Shown here: positions 1-11,575 of the stretch, one piece after another
Layout: each line of letters opens with the position of its first letter
Position numbering within the stretch: the stretch's first letter is position 1
Source of the DNA: Castanea sativa
Lineage: Eukaryota > Streptophyta > Magnoliopsida > Fagales > Fagaceae
Assembly: GCF_040712315.1 (NCBI RefSeq)
Contig: NC_134018.1
Coordinates: 39,743,335 to 39,807,334 of the forward strand
DNA length: 64,000 nt
Direction: 5' to 3'
Notes under the pieces: generated by a model
Seen by the model: the letters and a program-made list of their open reading frames with translations, nothing else
Database searches by the model: none
Told to the model about the DNA's origin: nothing
Position numbers and translations under genes: made by a program

Positions 1-335
1 GAGCTCAAGAGGGAGCTTATTCTAAGTCAGTTCACCACCTTAGCCCAAGCATATGCTAGAGTTCGAAGCTATGAATGGGCCAAAAAATCTGAGCTTGCAA
101 GAACCAACAATACCCATCACAGATGAGATGATGACCCAATAAATCTGAGCTTATTATTCACCAGCACGTAAAGGATATATTGATGTTATTTTGGATGAGC
201 AAATTTGTTTTCATTAGGGACAAAGGAATTCAACACTTTTCTTAGTTCATTGGAGAGGACGACCAAACTCAGATTGTACTTGGAGCACCACAATCAAGCT
301 ACTACAACTTGAATTTAACTTGATAGTAACTTGAT
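1..335 (+). mobile_element. Ty3/gypsy chromovirus remnant (gag tail joined to chromodomain)
   Basis: Two short coding remnants on the plus strand. Bases 1-125 read as the end of a retrotransposon gag domain (ELKRELILSQFTTLAQAYA...), the helical stretch before the zinc knuckle. About 100 bases later, 220-325 reads FLVHWRGRPNSDCTW, which fits the chromodomain pattern (YLVKWKG-P-S--TW) at the C-terminus of chromoviral integrases. Protease, reverse transcriptase, RNase H and the integrase core are all missing between them, so this is an internally deleted relic that probably extends beyond the left edge. No LTR was identified. Confidence 0.5.
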
Positions 336-527
336 AGAGAGTACTTCAAGAGCTGCTAGGAGCTACACTTGATGGGGCTTCCGTTACATGGTTGGATGAT
401 GGAAATTAATGCTAGTTGATGTTTTCTTTTATTTGATTTTTAGGACTTAATGTTATTGGATTTTATTCCCTTATTTAAAGTTATTTATTATGGATAGTTT
501 ACTTTTTTTACTTGGTGAATAATGCTA

Positions 528-708
528 GAAATATAAACTATTTTACAAAAAAATTTATAAACTACTGATGTAGCGAGTGATTATTAGTAAATAAAAAGTT
601 GTATTAATGGTAGGTATAGATGAAAACCAGTAAAAGATTGGTCACATCAACATTTTGTAAAAATATTATAAAATAGTTTGTAACTATAACATTACATTTA
701 TCCCTATT
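528..708. mobile_element. MITE with terminal inverted repeats
   Basis: The left arm (about 530-580: AAACTATTTTACAAAAAAAT) is the imperfect reverse complement of the right arm (about 655-705), giving a foldback of about 175 bp with arms near 45 bp. There is no coding capacity. The superfamily is not determined because the target duplication is unclear. Confidence 0.5.
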
Positions 709-1093
709 AAGCAAAATTATGCTGTATTAGTTTTTAGTTCCAGAGAGTATGCATGACACTAATCATGTTTGTGCGGTAATATTATAATGGCATGCTCTCA
801 TCCACATAGAAAAAGGTTCTTGGAATTTTCTTTCAAAGAACAAATAAGGATGGTTTTTGTTTTTTTATTTTATTTTATTTTAGAAACAAAGATACACACA
901 AGGGCGACTGTAAAACCCATGATAACAAATATGCATGGTTAAGACTTAAGACTATAGAATACTAATAAAAGCACTAATGAAGATTGAGAAAAATATGAGA
1001 TCCTTAACAGAATCAATGAATAAAGTATATTAATAATAAATGTTGCGAGATAAAACAACATTTATTATTAAAACAAAATTTATTATTTATGAA

Positions 1094-1094
<1 letters not shown>

Positions 1095-1123
<29 letters not shown>
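1095..1123. repeat. (AAT)n microsatellite
   Basis: An uninterrupted AAT/ATA trinucleotide tract of about nine units in non-coding DNA. Confidence 0.85.
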
Positions 1124-1124
<1 letters not shown>

Positions 1125-1179
1125 GTTGCAAGACTATATTTCCACTCAGAGCCGGTTTGTTTAATTTAGTAGATGGGAT

Positions 1180-1265
<86 letters not shown>
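1180..1265. repeat. Compound (AC)n(AT)n microsatellite
   Basis: About ten AC units run directly into about 32 TA units. Open reading frames across it encode only HTHTHT/YIYIYI repeats and are not genes. Confidence 0.95.
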
Positions 1266-1267
<2 letters not shown>

Positions 1268-1299
1268 AGAAAGAGATGGTATATATACTTGGATGGTTA

Positions 1300-2040
1300 T
1301 GATAGCATATTTCACGCGTGAAATAAAAAAAAAGAGGTGCTACGTCCACAACATTTTTACAACAAATCATAGGTGGTTAGTTGTTATAGGTTCAAATTTG
1401 AATCTAACACTAAGATTACTTTTTTGTCCCAACAATAACAACCAGTAACAACTTGCCACTTAGGATTTGTTGTAAAAATGTTGTGGACATATCATTTCTC
1501 ATAAAAAAATAGTATGTTAAGTTATCAACCACACTGATGAAAAGATGCTTATCTTACAACAGTGTTAATAATGTTATGGAAAAAGATAGATGAAAATGAC
1601 TTAAGAATAGAATGGATGAAGTGTTAGATTCTTGGTTCAAATTCCATTAATTGTATAGGTATAATTTATGATAGCTAAGTGAAAAAAATAACTCCTATAT
1701 ATCTAGCATATTTCACGCGTGAAATTTAAAAAAAAAAAAAGTATATTAGGATTCAAACTTAAAAGAAGCTTATCTTACATCATAGTGTTAAGGATAAAGG
1801 AAACAATAGATAAAAATGATTTTAGAATAAGCAAATGTTAACTCAAAAAATGTTTAGATCCTTTGTGTCAAGTCATGTGCATAAATGAGTAATGTGCATT
1901 AAACATGACAAATAAATTTCATCTTTTTATTGGTGGTTGGAGCCTTGAGCTTCAAATATGTTTACAACCAAAATGGATGAAGTGTGAGGTTCTTGGTTTA
2001 AAAGCTATTTTACATGTATAGTTTATAACTTAATAACTAA
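1300..2040. repeat. Diverged tandem duplication with a repeated 16-bp palindrome
   Basis: Matching blocks recur about 360-400 bp apart. The perfect palindrome ATTTCACGCGTGAAAT occurs at 1309-1324 and 1710-1725. The phrases AAGATGCTTATCTTACA / AAGAAGCTTATCTTACA (1540s, 1760s) and GGATGAAGTGT...TTCTTGGTT (1610s, 1970s) also recur. The copies are diverged and non-coding; the first copy additionally holds the 1334-1497 MITE. Confidence 0.55.
1334..1497. mobile_element. MITE with about 38-bp terminal inverted repeats
   Basis: The left arm at about 1337-1375 (CTACGTCCACAACATTTTTA) is the near-perfect reverse complement of the right arm at about 1455-1492 (ending TGTTGTGGACATA). The middle, about 85 bp, is non-coding. 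It lies inside the first copy of a diverged tandem duplication. The superfamily is not resolved. Confidence 0.65.
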
Positions 2041-2168
2041 TCAGTTATTAGGGGAAAAAAAAATTGGGTATCAAAATTTTTCACTTTTTTGTTTTTTTGC
2101 GGCTGCTATATTCTTTTGTAATTGGTATATAATAAAAAAAATTATCTCAAAAAAAGAGAGAGGCTTAC

Positions 2169-2546
2169 TTTTGGCGATACATGGGAGTGATTTCTTTGAT
2201 ATATTGATCAGGTGTCAATGGGAGGGCATAGTCCTTAACAATTGCAGCAGCTGACTCCTTTTGTGTCATTCCCATTCGCTTCTTTTCTTCCCTTTCCATG
2301 TCCACTTCTTTCCCATATTTGGCTAAGTATTCTTTCAACAATCCCTTTGTAAGTCTCTCTATACATACAAATAACAAACGACACAGAGATATATATCAGA
2401 GAAACTCGTTATTTGAGAGAAATGAAAGAGGTGTGGTTTTTAACATGAAATTGTAGTTACAGACCTGTGTCCAAAATGGTTCCATCCAAGTCAAATATTA
2501 CAGCCAAAATTTTGGTTTTTGGTTTGCAAGACTCACAGCAACTCAT
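2169..2546 (-). CDS. FMN phosphatase/riboflavin kinase-like HAD protein, first two exons (partial)
   Basis: Exon 1 is 2546-2465 and exon 2 is 2358-2169, with a 106-bp GT-AG intron between them. The ATG at 2546 starts MSCCESCKPKTK, followed by IFDLDGTILDTERL, the HAD motif I (DxDGT) with both catalytic Asp residues. The rest (KEYLAKYGK, GMTQKESAAAIVKDY, LPLTP-QYIKEI-PMYR) matches the cap-domain start of plant bifunctional riboflavin kinase/FMN phosphatases, enzymes that interconvert riboflavin and FMN. Exon 2 ends at a consensus donor (GTAAGC at 2168), so the TAA read there is intronic. I could not find exon 3 or later (HAD motifs II-IV, kinase domain) between 1 and 2160. The gene either continues past the left edge through a long, transposon-filled intron or is a truncated pseudogene. 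Confidence 0.75.
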
Positions 2547-2668
2547 CTTTAAGCCAAATAAGAAATGTGTGTCTGTGTGTACGTGTGTGTGTGAGAGAGG
2601 CAGAGAGAGAGAGAGAGAGAGGGACAAAATGTGTGTGGGAAGTGAAATGAGAAAGGTATATATATAAA
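2547..2668 (-). promoter_or_regulatory. 5' leader and TATA box of the FMN phosphatase-like gene
   Basis: On the minus strand a TATATATA run at about 2655-2664 lies about 110 bp upstream of the ATG at 2546. A pyrimidine-rich leader follows: a (CT)n tract at about 2600-2622, then (AC)n. TATA plus CT-rich leader is a common plant promoter layout. Position is the only evidence. Confidence 0.45.
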
Positions 2669-2869
2669 GCATTAATAAGAATTTATGCATAAAAGGAGGC
2701 GAAGGGAGGAATAAATACCCATAATGAGGAATGAAAGGCATGCCTAAAGCCATTGTGCTGGCCCCTGGGTCCTCTGTAGCGTAGGAAAACTCGTGCAAAT
2801 TGTGATTGGAATGTGAGTTTTAGATTGAGAGGTCGATTCAATCTCAAGTCAGTTGAGCCACTCACGAAT

Positions 2870-5500
2870 GAGAGTTGTAACTTGTAATTAGAATATTCGA
2901 ATTTTGTTAAAGTATAATTAAGTTGTTAGTAACAAAAGTTGTGGATAGTTTTCATTATTTACTTTCCAAGAGAGAGAGAAAGAGAGAGATGGCTGTTAGA
3001 AGTGAGACTAAAAAAAATTAGTATTATATAAAATCAACTTCTGAATCATAAACCCAATAGAATATCTAATCTAACATGTTCCCCAATCTCAAAGAGAGAA
3101 ACGATAACCGGCCCAAATTTTTTTTTTTTTCTTTTGTGCTGAACCTTGAATTCAATACAACATCAAACATGTTCCCCTATCACAAAGAAAGAAATGAAAG
3201 AAATTATTAAAATTAACAGGCCCTAATAATTTTTTTTCTTTTAAAAAAAAGTATTATTCCTATTTGTATACTTTTTGGGAAAGAAGAGGACATAGTCACA
3301 TAGTGGGAAGCAAATTACCAGCAACTTTAGCCTTTAGGAAATTTGATACTGAACACACTTGAGTCATTTAGCAGGCCCGAATTGGCAGAATATGTCCCTT
3401 AAATGTTGAAAGGATATACCCTATTCTTTTTTGTTTGGTGAAGGATATACCCTGTTCATCATTATTGGAATTGGAGGCCGGACCACACTCCACTCGTATT
3501 TGACTTTAAATATATAGCTGCATCTTGATTCTTGACAATGGAGGAAGGAGTATGGGCAAAATTAAATTTTTTTTTTAATATTAATTATTTAAATTAACAT
3601 TTTTCTAAAGTCGTTTGGATACTTTGATACCATGATTTCAATATTTAATTTTTTTTAAAAAGAAAAACACTTTCAGTATAATTTCAACTTTCAAGTAAAA
3701 TATTGTTTGCAAACAGTATTTTAAGTTTTTATATAAGTAGTTAATTTCATATGATACCTTGAAGGGAAAAGCAAAGCCAAGTTTGGAGAATTGAAAAGTA
3801 AAAAATATGGTTATAACTTATAAACCCAAATAAATAAATAAAAAGTCAAAAGAGGCGGATTAAATTTGATAGCCTCTTTTTGCCATGTTTATTGCCACGC
3901 ATTAAATATATTAATTTTTTACTCTCTCTCTCTATGAATATAGTGCTAAAAAGGGGAGAAAAAAAATAAGTGTAGGCGAGGATTGAACCCTAAGTCTCTT
4001 ACTAGTTAAGCTAACTAGAACCCACAACATTATTTCTTAATTGTAATACATTTAATACGTAGCCATTAACGCACCCCATTTTACATTGACCATTCCGGTT
4101 CAAAGGCACGGTTAGGGGGGTTTGAAGTAAAATACAAATTGAATAAGTTGTACTTTATTTATTTTTTGAGATAGAAAAAGAAAGACTTTTTGTACATGCA
4201 TAAATAAATATAACTTGAACCCTTAATTGATATAAGAATAGTTCAAATTACACTCAGTATAACTTTTACAAAAATTACCTTTATTTTACACCATAAATAT
4301 TTAGAAGATCTTGTCCGAAAATATTTTGTAAATGTCTATTGCTTTTCACTTTCTTTACTAAGTTAATACCATTTTTTTTTTCTCTTATTTTATTTATTGT
4401 TTTCTATCTTATTGTTGTGCCATTTTCAAGAAACTACAAATCACACTACACTAGAATTCATTGGTATCATCCATTCCAATCAAATCCAATTCAATTGTCT
4501 ATTTATTCAATTTTAATGCGTTACTTTTCAAGTTTAAGAAACTTATTTTCAAAATCTTAGGTGGATCAATAAAAATCTTGAGAAAATTGTCCATTTGACT
4601 ATTAGCAATATTATCTATCGAATTCGAACAGGAACTCTATTTATATTATTTATGACTTTTTTTTTATCTTATAATTTATTGGACCTTATCCCATTTCTTA
4701 GTTAATATTTCGGCCTATTTTTTTATTTTATTTTATTTATATAAGAATATTTCAGCCTATCAATAGGCTGAATATTTCAGCCCATTGATTTATGTCTAGC
4801 CTTTTTTTCTAGCTATACCCATTAGTTTTAGTTTCAAGCTTTGCTTTTCATGGATAAACTCCTCATATTTTATTATTTTCACATCTAGAATTTACATATA
4901 TCACTGTCATCTACTAAAGAAAATTACGCAAAAATACTAGGAAATCGAATATACTAGGAAAAGACAGAAGGGGAACTTAATTTGACATTGAAAAATATTT
5001 ATATTTTACCAAAATGAACAAACATACATACATGTATTTATGTATATCTGTTTACAGATTAGAAAAAATTGAAGGAGATGCTTAAAGATGGAAACTTTAT
5101 TTGGAATAGAAGAGATAAGAGGAGAAGATCAAGCACCAAATTTTGCCAAAGAATATGCTACACTGAGCAATAAAATTAATAAATTGCCCACTACAAATCA
5201 CAGCTTTCAACTACTTGCTCTAGAATTTATTCCTCTTTGTTCCAAGTTCCAACCAAGAAATTATATTCAGCCCCAAGTAATGTTTTAACCTTTAATTAAA
5301 CCATACATCATTCCATGCTTTTACCTTGGCTTTGTAAGTGAGAAAACTGAAATGCAGTTCAGCATAGCACTAGGACCTACACTAACTCCAATTTTTATGC
5401 ATTCTCATTGAGAGAATATTAATCAACAACAAAATCCCAAAAATGTTACAAATAGATCGTTTAATTTTATCAAGGATAGCAAATTATAAAAAACTAAGAT
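2870..5500. other. Intergenic AT-rich DNA, no gene recognised
   Basis: Poly-A/poly-T tracts, a few short GA runs and scattered short ORFs with low-complexity translations. None has a recognisable domain or plausible splice context. A possible SINE-like A/B-box pair lies at about 3980-4014. Confidence 0.6.
3960..4025 (-). mobile_element. Possible tRNA-derived (SINE-like) fragment
   Basis: On the minus strand TTAGCTTAACTAG (4014-4002) resembles a pol III A box (TRGCnnAGYnGG) and GGGTTCAATCC (3990-3980) resembles a B box (GGTTCGAnTCC). The box spacing is too short for an intact tRNA, so this is at best a degraded SINE or tRNA relic. Confidence 0.3.
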
Positions 5501-5519
5501 AAAATAGACATCACATATA

Positions 5520-5869
5520 GAAGCATATTGTATGGTAGAAAGCTAAACATGTTATACAAACAATAGAAATGCTCTATCTGGGCTGTGGCATTTTCATCAA
5601 AACAAGAAAATCACCTTAAGCAATTGGGTCAATCCTCTACCACTCCATCCACCATGACTGGGAGGAAAAGATTGAGTAGAGGCAAATTGGACTGACCATG
5701 TCCAGACATCACAGTATAATAAACCAAACAATCATATGACACCCAAAGAAAAAGGATAAGTAAAAAATAGAAAGGAAGAAGAAGAAGAGATCAATAAGCC
5801 CTATTTTCAGCCAAGAATAGGTCTTATGCTCCATCCCCAGATACACAGAGTTGTAAGCCACCATTTACA
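5520..5869 (-). other. Probable 3' UTR of the 14-3-3 gene
   Basis: Sequence after the TGA in the last exon is T-rich on the minus strand and has no ORF. Its end was not determined; the range is approximate. Confidence 0.5.
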
Positions 5870-8105
5870 TCACTGCAGAAGAACAATAAAATATAATGAA
5901 CATAGCAGAACATTATAATACTAATGACAGCTAAAAAAAAACAAATAGCATGAACAGAGTAGTAAAGCATCAAAATACGAATGACAGCCAAGAGGTCTGT
6001 GAGAAACCCACCTCTGCATGTTCCATCCCGCCAATCTTGGCAGTGCCATTAATCCTCTGGGCATCTTCTGTAGTTGTAAGAGGTGTAAAGAAATACAAAC
6101 ATAAAAAACTGATGCATAGAAGAAGAAAAATACCAGCAAGGTAATTGGTCCATTGCAAAGAATGAGATTGATTCCTTTTGCAAATGCAAATAATACAATA
6201 TGAATTCACATCATAAACTTTGTTTGCTAGCATATTTAAGATGAGAAAGATTGCTAAAACATATTCCCTATTCTACATCAATCTTCCTTCTCATGCATCT
6301 TTCTGTGCAATGCTTCATTTTTTCAATATCAAAATTAGGAATAAGAAAAGGCCCCAAATATGGTAGAATATACTTATAAAAGATAGCAAATTATGTAAGC
6401 TTGTTGTCCATCAGTCCAATCCTCATTTCATCTCTAGCACTAGATTTACTATAACATCTATTTCATTTTAAGCTCATTGATGTCATTAAGAAGAACTTAC
6501 TGAAAAATGATAAGAATGACTACTTAAGAATGTACAGTTTATTAAAGGTGTAACAAACATTCAAACATAAACGGAAATCCTGACAAATCCAAAAAAGAGG
6601 CTTACATATTTAGCAGTCAGAAAGATATGTTCAATCTGATTTGCCACATATAGTCCAATGCTATCAAAAGCAGCAGCAGCAACAACAACATCCAAACCTT
6701 AGACCCAAATTTTGGGGTCGGCTATGAATCCTTAGTAGACTAACCAAGATCGGCCACATGTATTCTTTTCCACATTATATTCTATCCAAAGTAATATTCT
6801 TTGTTACCTCCTTAATAAACATGTCCTTTTTTACTACTTTGACAAAAGGCACAGAGTATCTAAAATAACCAACACCATTCCCTCCAAGTAACTCTCACAA
6901 ATTCCTCAATGGTGAAACAGTCACCGGTCTTTTGTGTTTGATCTCAAATTTCTTATCCCCATTTCATCATCACCAGTGTTTTTCATAGAAATTCTTTGCT
7001 TATCTCCTTAACCATCCCAAAAAAGAATTTCAGCTACAGCTATCCATTAAGAGGAGATTATTGACATGGAAAGCATTCTGCACTTCTAGGAAAACTCCAG
7101 AGTTACTTAATTGGCTTCCCCTGTGTCAATGGAACCATCAAAACCTAGGAGTTAAAGGTTCGCTTTTCAGTTTATAGTTTGATTGACTGATGAAATTTCT
7201 CTTGAAATTTTTCAACAGTTTGGTGCTGACTCCAGCCAACCTCTGACTCCTATGTTTTCTGTCCTGCTTGGTGATAACTCTAAGCAGCCCTCAGTGCTGA
7301 CTCTTATGTATTTTATTGTTTCTATTCTTTAATTTCCATGTTAATTCACACCTCCTTTTCATAGAACTAAAAAGATAACCCATTTTAGCAGAGTACTGAC
7401 AAGATATCTGCTACTACTCTGTTTTGCTGCCGTCAAGATTGCAAAGGGTGAATAAAATGGGATCCAAAACAAACAAATTATTTTTAGGGAAAAGACACCT
7501 GAGGAAGTCAGTTTTCATAAACCTGTTTTCTTTTGCATTTGAGGTCTCTAAAAGATAGTTTATGTTCTTTCTTATCTATCAAAAAAAAAGAAAAAAAAAA
7601 GATAGTTTATGTTAAAGAATGCGGGCACTAAATTCATTTTTTGATATAAGTCTTAGATGTCACAATGAGAAGGGGTGGCCTAATTTAATTTGTAACATTC
7701 CCGGCAACCTAGTATAAGCTGCTATAAACAAGGCATCTTGATGTAACTGGCCTTAGGGAAGGAAAGTTCATCTCAACTAGAGCATTGACCAATTTTAAAA
7801 ACACCTTATATATATATATTGCTTACTACAATGGAAGAGAGATATAACCCTATATTCTTCCCATGGAAAGATCCAGGCAATATCACAAAATCACAAGGCT
7901 CTTGGAAACGTACTATCATAACATAGTAATGCACCAACCGAATCAGATGAACACAAACCAAGTTGTTAAAATGAATTTAATGACAAATACTCTCCACTCA
8001 TTAAAATTGGCAAGTCAAGAAGGACCTAAAATTGTTTTATGCACGAAGAGATGTGATTTGGAGATACCTCTTACTCATGGATTTTCACCATAGCAACAAA
8101 ATAAT

Positions 8106-8163
<58 letters not shown>

Positions 8164-10527
8164 CCATGAAATACAGTTGGTTCATACCATGATAAGTTTC
8201 CAATTGTCCCAAAAGTGTAGGCTATTAGGCAATTGAAAATTTAATCATTTAACCATAGGTCCAACTGCTTTCAGCCTGTGTGGTCAGTTTATTCAATATA
8301 AAGAGAGTAAAATCACCTCCATCCTCTGGGAGTTCAGAAGTCCACAAGGTGAGGTTGTCCCTAAGAAGCTGCAAAATTAAGGTGCTATCTTTGTACGAAT
8401 CTTCACTGAGGTTGTCAAGCTCTGGGATAGCTTCATCAAAAGCCTCCTTTGCAAGGTAGCAGGCCCTGAAAAGAAGGGGAAAAAAGCAATTTAAACATCA
8501 AAATGACAAGTAAATCAAATTTCTATAGATTAAGGGCAAAAAATAGTAATTTACAAACCTTTCAGCTGAATGCATGATCTCATAATAGAAAACTGAATAA
8601 TTCAATGCCAAACCCAATCGAATGGGATTTGTAGGGGGCAAATCAGCCTCAGCTGCAGTGGAAGCAGTCTGCAACGAGATCAAATCAAAATCAAAATAGG
8701 AAAATAGTTTTGAGACATGCATGTGAGCATTCTAACCAAAAAAAAAAAAAACGGCAAACCAGATGCATGTATGGAACTAGAAAGATGGGACATGCTTTTT
8801 TCAGAGATACAAGATATTAATAGGAAACACTGAAAATAAATAGTATGAGAAGAACAGAATAACATGTGTACCTGGGATAGGAGAAAGAAAAGGGGGGAGG
8901 AGGGGACCCATCTTCCAATCAATTATTAGAAAGACGGAAAATTTGTACTATCACCTACATCAAACTATTACAGAACCAAAAAGAACAAATAATAAACAAA
9001 AGCAATCTTTTGTTACATTACTCGAGGGATCTTGCAACTAACCTAAAACTGAAAAAAGAAACTACTACAACATCATTGAAGAATAATCCAAAGCAGATCC
9101 TCTTTGGGCCTCTAGTTCTTTCACAATCACAATGTTTTTATAATGACCAAAACCAGAACCATCAATCATAAGAGTCTTGAATCAAATAACCTTTCCCTTC
9201 TCTAAGTAATGAAGCATGAAAACCATAAAAAATTCTTCAAATTCGTTTACGGAGTAATGGCATAAGATTTCATTTGCTTTTCTGTATATCTCACATTTCT
9301 TCCACTTTGTTTAGGGGTATATTCAAATATCTTTTAAGAAAAAAACCAAGGACTTGAACTTCCAACATTATTTTATATGCAACACCACTAGAGTTTTTAT
9401 TTATAATGAAGCAAAAAAAGGGCACATCTATTGATATACAAAGGTAAATATTTACATTAATAAAAAAATATTATATGTATGTACGCACCTCATAAGCTTT
9501 CTTTGACTGATCAGCAGCCTCTTTCTTCTCATTACCAGTCCTGAACTCTGCAAGATATCGATAATAATCTCCTTTCCTGCAACCAAAGAGATTTTGATAA
9601 CCTAGAAAACTTTGCATCTAAATAGACCAAGAAAAATAATCTTATTTTCGATGAAAACTAGGTCTCACATCTTGTAGTAAAACACTGTTGATTCAACAGC
9701 AGAAGCTGAAGGAATAAGATGCTCATCAATCACTGTCATTATATCATTACAAATGACTGATAGCTCTGACTCAATCTTCTGTCTGTACTCCTTAATCTGC
9801 TTCACATGGTATTCATTTCCTTTTGATTCTTCCTTTTGCTCTATTGAGGATAGGATCCTCCATGATGCTCTCCTAGCGCCAATCACATTCTTATACCCAA
9901 CAGAGAGCAAGTTCCTCTCTTCAATTGTCAACTCAACATCAAGCTTTGCAACATTCTTCATTGCATCAATCATCTCTGTTAAAATATAAGCAAAAAAGCA
10001 AAGAAAAGAATCAAAATTTCCAACCTTGATAAGTAAACAACCCCTAAAGTCCAGTCATTAAGGAAGTCGCTTGGCTTGTTTGTATACTTGGAACCAGATA
10101 TGAAACCCATTTGAGGTAAATGAAGCCAGAAAATTGACAATTCTCAGAACAATTTCCAGCGACTAGTTTGCATACAAGCAAAACGATCCCAAGAAATAAT
10201 AAATTTCATGCATAAAGCAATTGTTTCCTTGAACTTCATTAAGCAGCATGATATAAATTATCCTAGCTGCACAGTGCAATTTTTCCCTTGAGCTTTATAA
10301 AGAAAGCTGATTAGGAAATATGATGTAAACCATTAAGAAGAAGAATAAGTAAAAAAAAAAAAAAAAGTATCCAACCCCCAAGACAATAAATTTTTTTATA
10401 AAATTCAGTTAATTATTTTTTTAACGAAACTCGACCTTCCAATTGAAGCACATGCATACACATACACATAAAGTGATGCTCTGATTAATCTCAAGTTTCA
10501 CTAATAACTTTGACAAAGACAGAGTAG

Positions 10528-10570
<43 letters not shown>

Positions 10571-11451
10571 TACACAGATATATAAATAAAAACAAATACA
10601 CACACATAAAGATATGTAAATAGAGGATTGAATTAGAGAAAACCCTAAAATTCCTAGTCACTAAGTATAGAAGAGGGAGTACATCAAATTTTCTCATAGC
10701 AATTTCCAGGGACTAATTTGCATACAAACAAAAAGATCCCAAGAAATATTAAATTTCATGCATAGAACAATTTTTTTTCCCCTTGAGCTATACTAAGAAA
10801 CATAATATAAATTGTCCTAACTGCACAGTAGATAATTCCATTAAAAAAAAAAAAAAAATTAAAAAACAAGAAGAAGAAACAATCTTAGCAAACAAGCAGA
10901 GCTAGCCATTACGAAAACCCAGCAAATATCGAAATCCCTGTTAAACATTAAATTTATATAAAACCCAATCAATACAAAACATTAGTTCCTCAAGTTTTTC
11001 TGTTTTTGTTTTTGCTTTGTTTTGTTTTTGTTTGTTTTTTTTATTGGCTGGGAAAATAATTATAACCATTGAGCAAAGTTCAAACGAATTATTCGTCAAA
11101 CTAATTTCAGCAACTTATAAATTTTTTTTTTTTGTCTCAAAACAATGTTTCTCAAACACTTATTTTCTCGGGAACCAAACACAACTTTTACAAAATTCAG
11201 TGTTTATTTATTTATTTATTTATTAAGTAAACTCAAACTTCCAACTGAAACACACCCATTAATGTCAAGTTTCACTGATTACTTTGACAAGGACAACAGA
11301 GAAGAAAATCGCACATATATCCACACATAAAAAAAAAAAAAAAAAACATACACACATAAATATATGTAAATAGACAAAAACCCTAACCATCGTAGCGCTC
11401 GGCCTGCTCGGCGAGCTTGGCGGTGTAAACTAAGTTCGAGCGGGAAGCCAT
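5870..11451 (-). CDS. 14-3-3 protein, epsilon-like, intact
   Basis: Seven coding exons: 11451-11388, 9975-9669, 9576-9489, 8668-8559, 8465-8317, 6067-6012, and 5872-5870 (only the TGA). All introns are GT-AG and phases agree; total 777 nt, 258 residues. 14-3-3 dimers bind phosphoserine/phosphothreonine motifs of client proteins in cytosol and nucleus. Visible marks are the start [20 protein letters not shown], signature 1 [29 protein letters not shown] and signature 2 around [19 protein letters not shown]. The phosphopeptide-binding residues are K50, R57, R130 and Y131. The tail [14 protein letters not shown]...HAE is variable, as expected. The start is fixed by homology and by the CT-rich leader. 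The stop sits exactly at the exon 7 acceptor, so the last intron separates the final Glu codon from TGA. A tandem dead copy lies upstream. Confidence 0.95.
6667..6850 (-). mobile_element. RTE-type LINE 3' end fragment in 14-3-3 intron 5
   Basis: On the minus strand, 6850 to 6690 reads [17 protein letters not shown], then ...WPIL..., then GGATTCATAGCCGACCCCAA, ending in a (TTG)n(CTG)n tail. That order (C-terminal RTE ORF peptide, GGTCGGCT-containing 3' UTR, TTG tail) is typical of plant RTE LINEs and the SINEs sharing their tails. An in-frame stop follows DRI, so the fragment is dead. It sits within the 2249-bp intron 5. Confidence 0.7.
8108..8161. repeat. (TA)n microsatellite
   Basis: A perfect TA run in 14-3-3 intron 5; a polymorphic-marker type of sequence. 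Confidence 0.95.
9976..11387 (-). repeat. 14-3-3 intron 1 with an internal tandem duplication
   Basis: Two blocks within intron 1 repeat each other: CAATTTCCAG-GACTA-TTTGCATAC...GATCCCAAGAAAT at about 10150 and again at about 10700, and TCAAGTTTCACT-AT-ACTTTGACAA-GACA at about 10490 and 11265. The same two-block structure is present in intron 1 of the dead 14-3-3 copy (25415/25885), so the duplication predates the gene duplication. A (CT)n tract lies at 10531-10567. Confidence 0.7.
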
Positions 11452-11499
11452 GGCCGATCTCTAAGAGAAATGTGAATTCACTCCTAGTACTGTGTTTTT

Positions 11500-11575
11500 T
11501 CGCAGTGAAAGAGAGAGAGAGAGTGATCGAAGTACAATCTAAGTGTAGTGTATATAGTAGTATATAGTACTGTGT
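11500..11575 (-). promoter_or_regulatory. 14-3-3 core promoter: TATA region and CT-rich leader
   Basis: On the minus strand TATATAC/ACTATATAC elements at about 11550-11570 precede a (TC)n tract at about 11505-11525 and then the ATG at 11451. The spacing suits a TATA box with initiation near 11530. Upstream sequence to about 11940 is conserved in the dead copy (27980-28198). Confidence 0.5.

Noticed and set aside
1040..1370. ORFs on both strands across the (AC)n(AT)n tract
   Set aside because: They encode only HTHTHT/YIYIYI from dinucleotide repeats; same reasoning for TA-tract ORFs near 24800, 27800 and 45420.
2457..2798. Long minus ORF reading into the FMN phosphatase-like exon 1 from upstream
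   Set aside because: The upstream part is CT/AC repeat leader and TATA region; the homology starts at the ATG at 2546.
3960..4025. tRNA gene
   Set aside because: A- and B-box-like motifs are present but the spacing is too short and no cloverleaf forms; kept only as a weak SINE-like relic.
4339..4560. 73-codon Phe/Ile-rich ORF
   Set aside because: AT-rich low-complexity translation without homology or splice context.
5970..6233. 87-codon hydrophobic minus ORF as a small membrane protein
   Set aside because: Its C-terminal part is 14-3-3 exon 6 read through from intron 5; the hydrophobic part is intronic.
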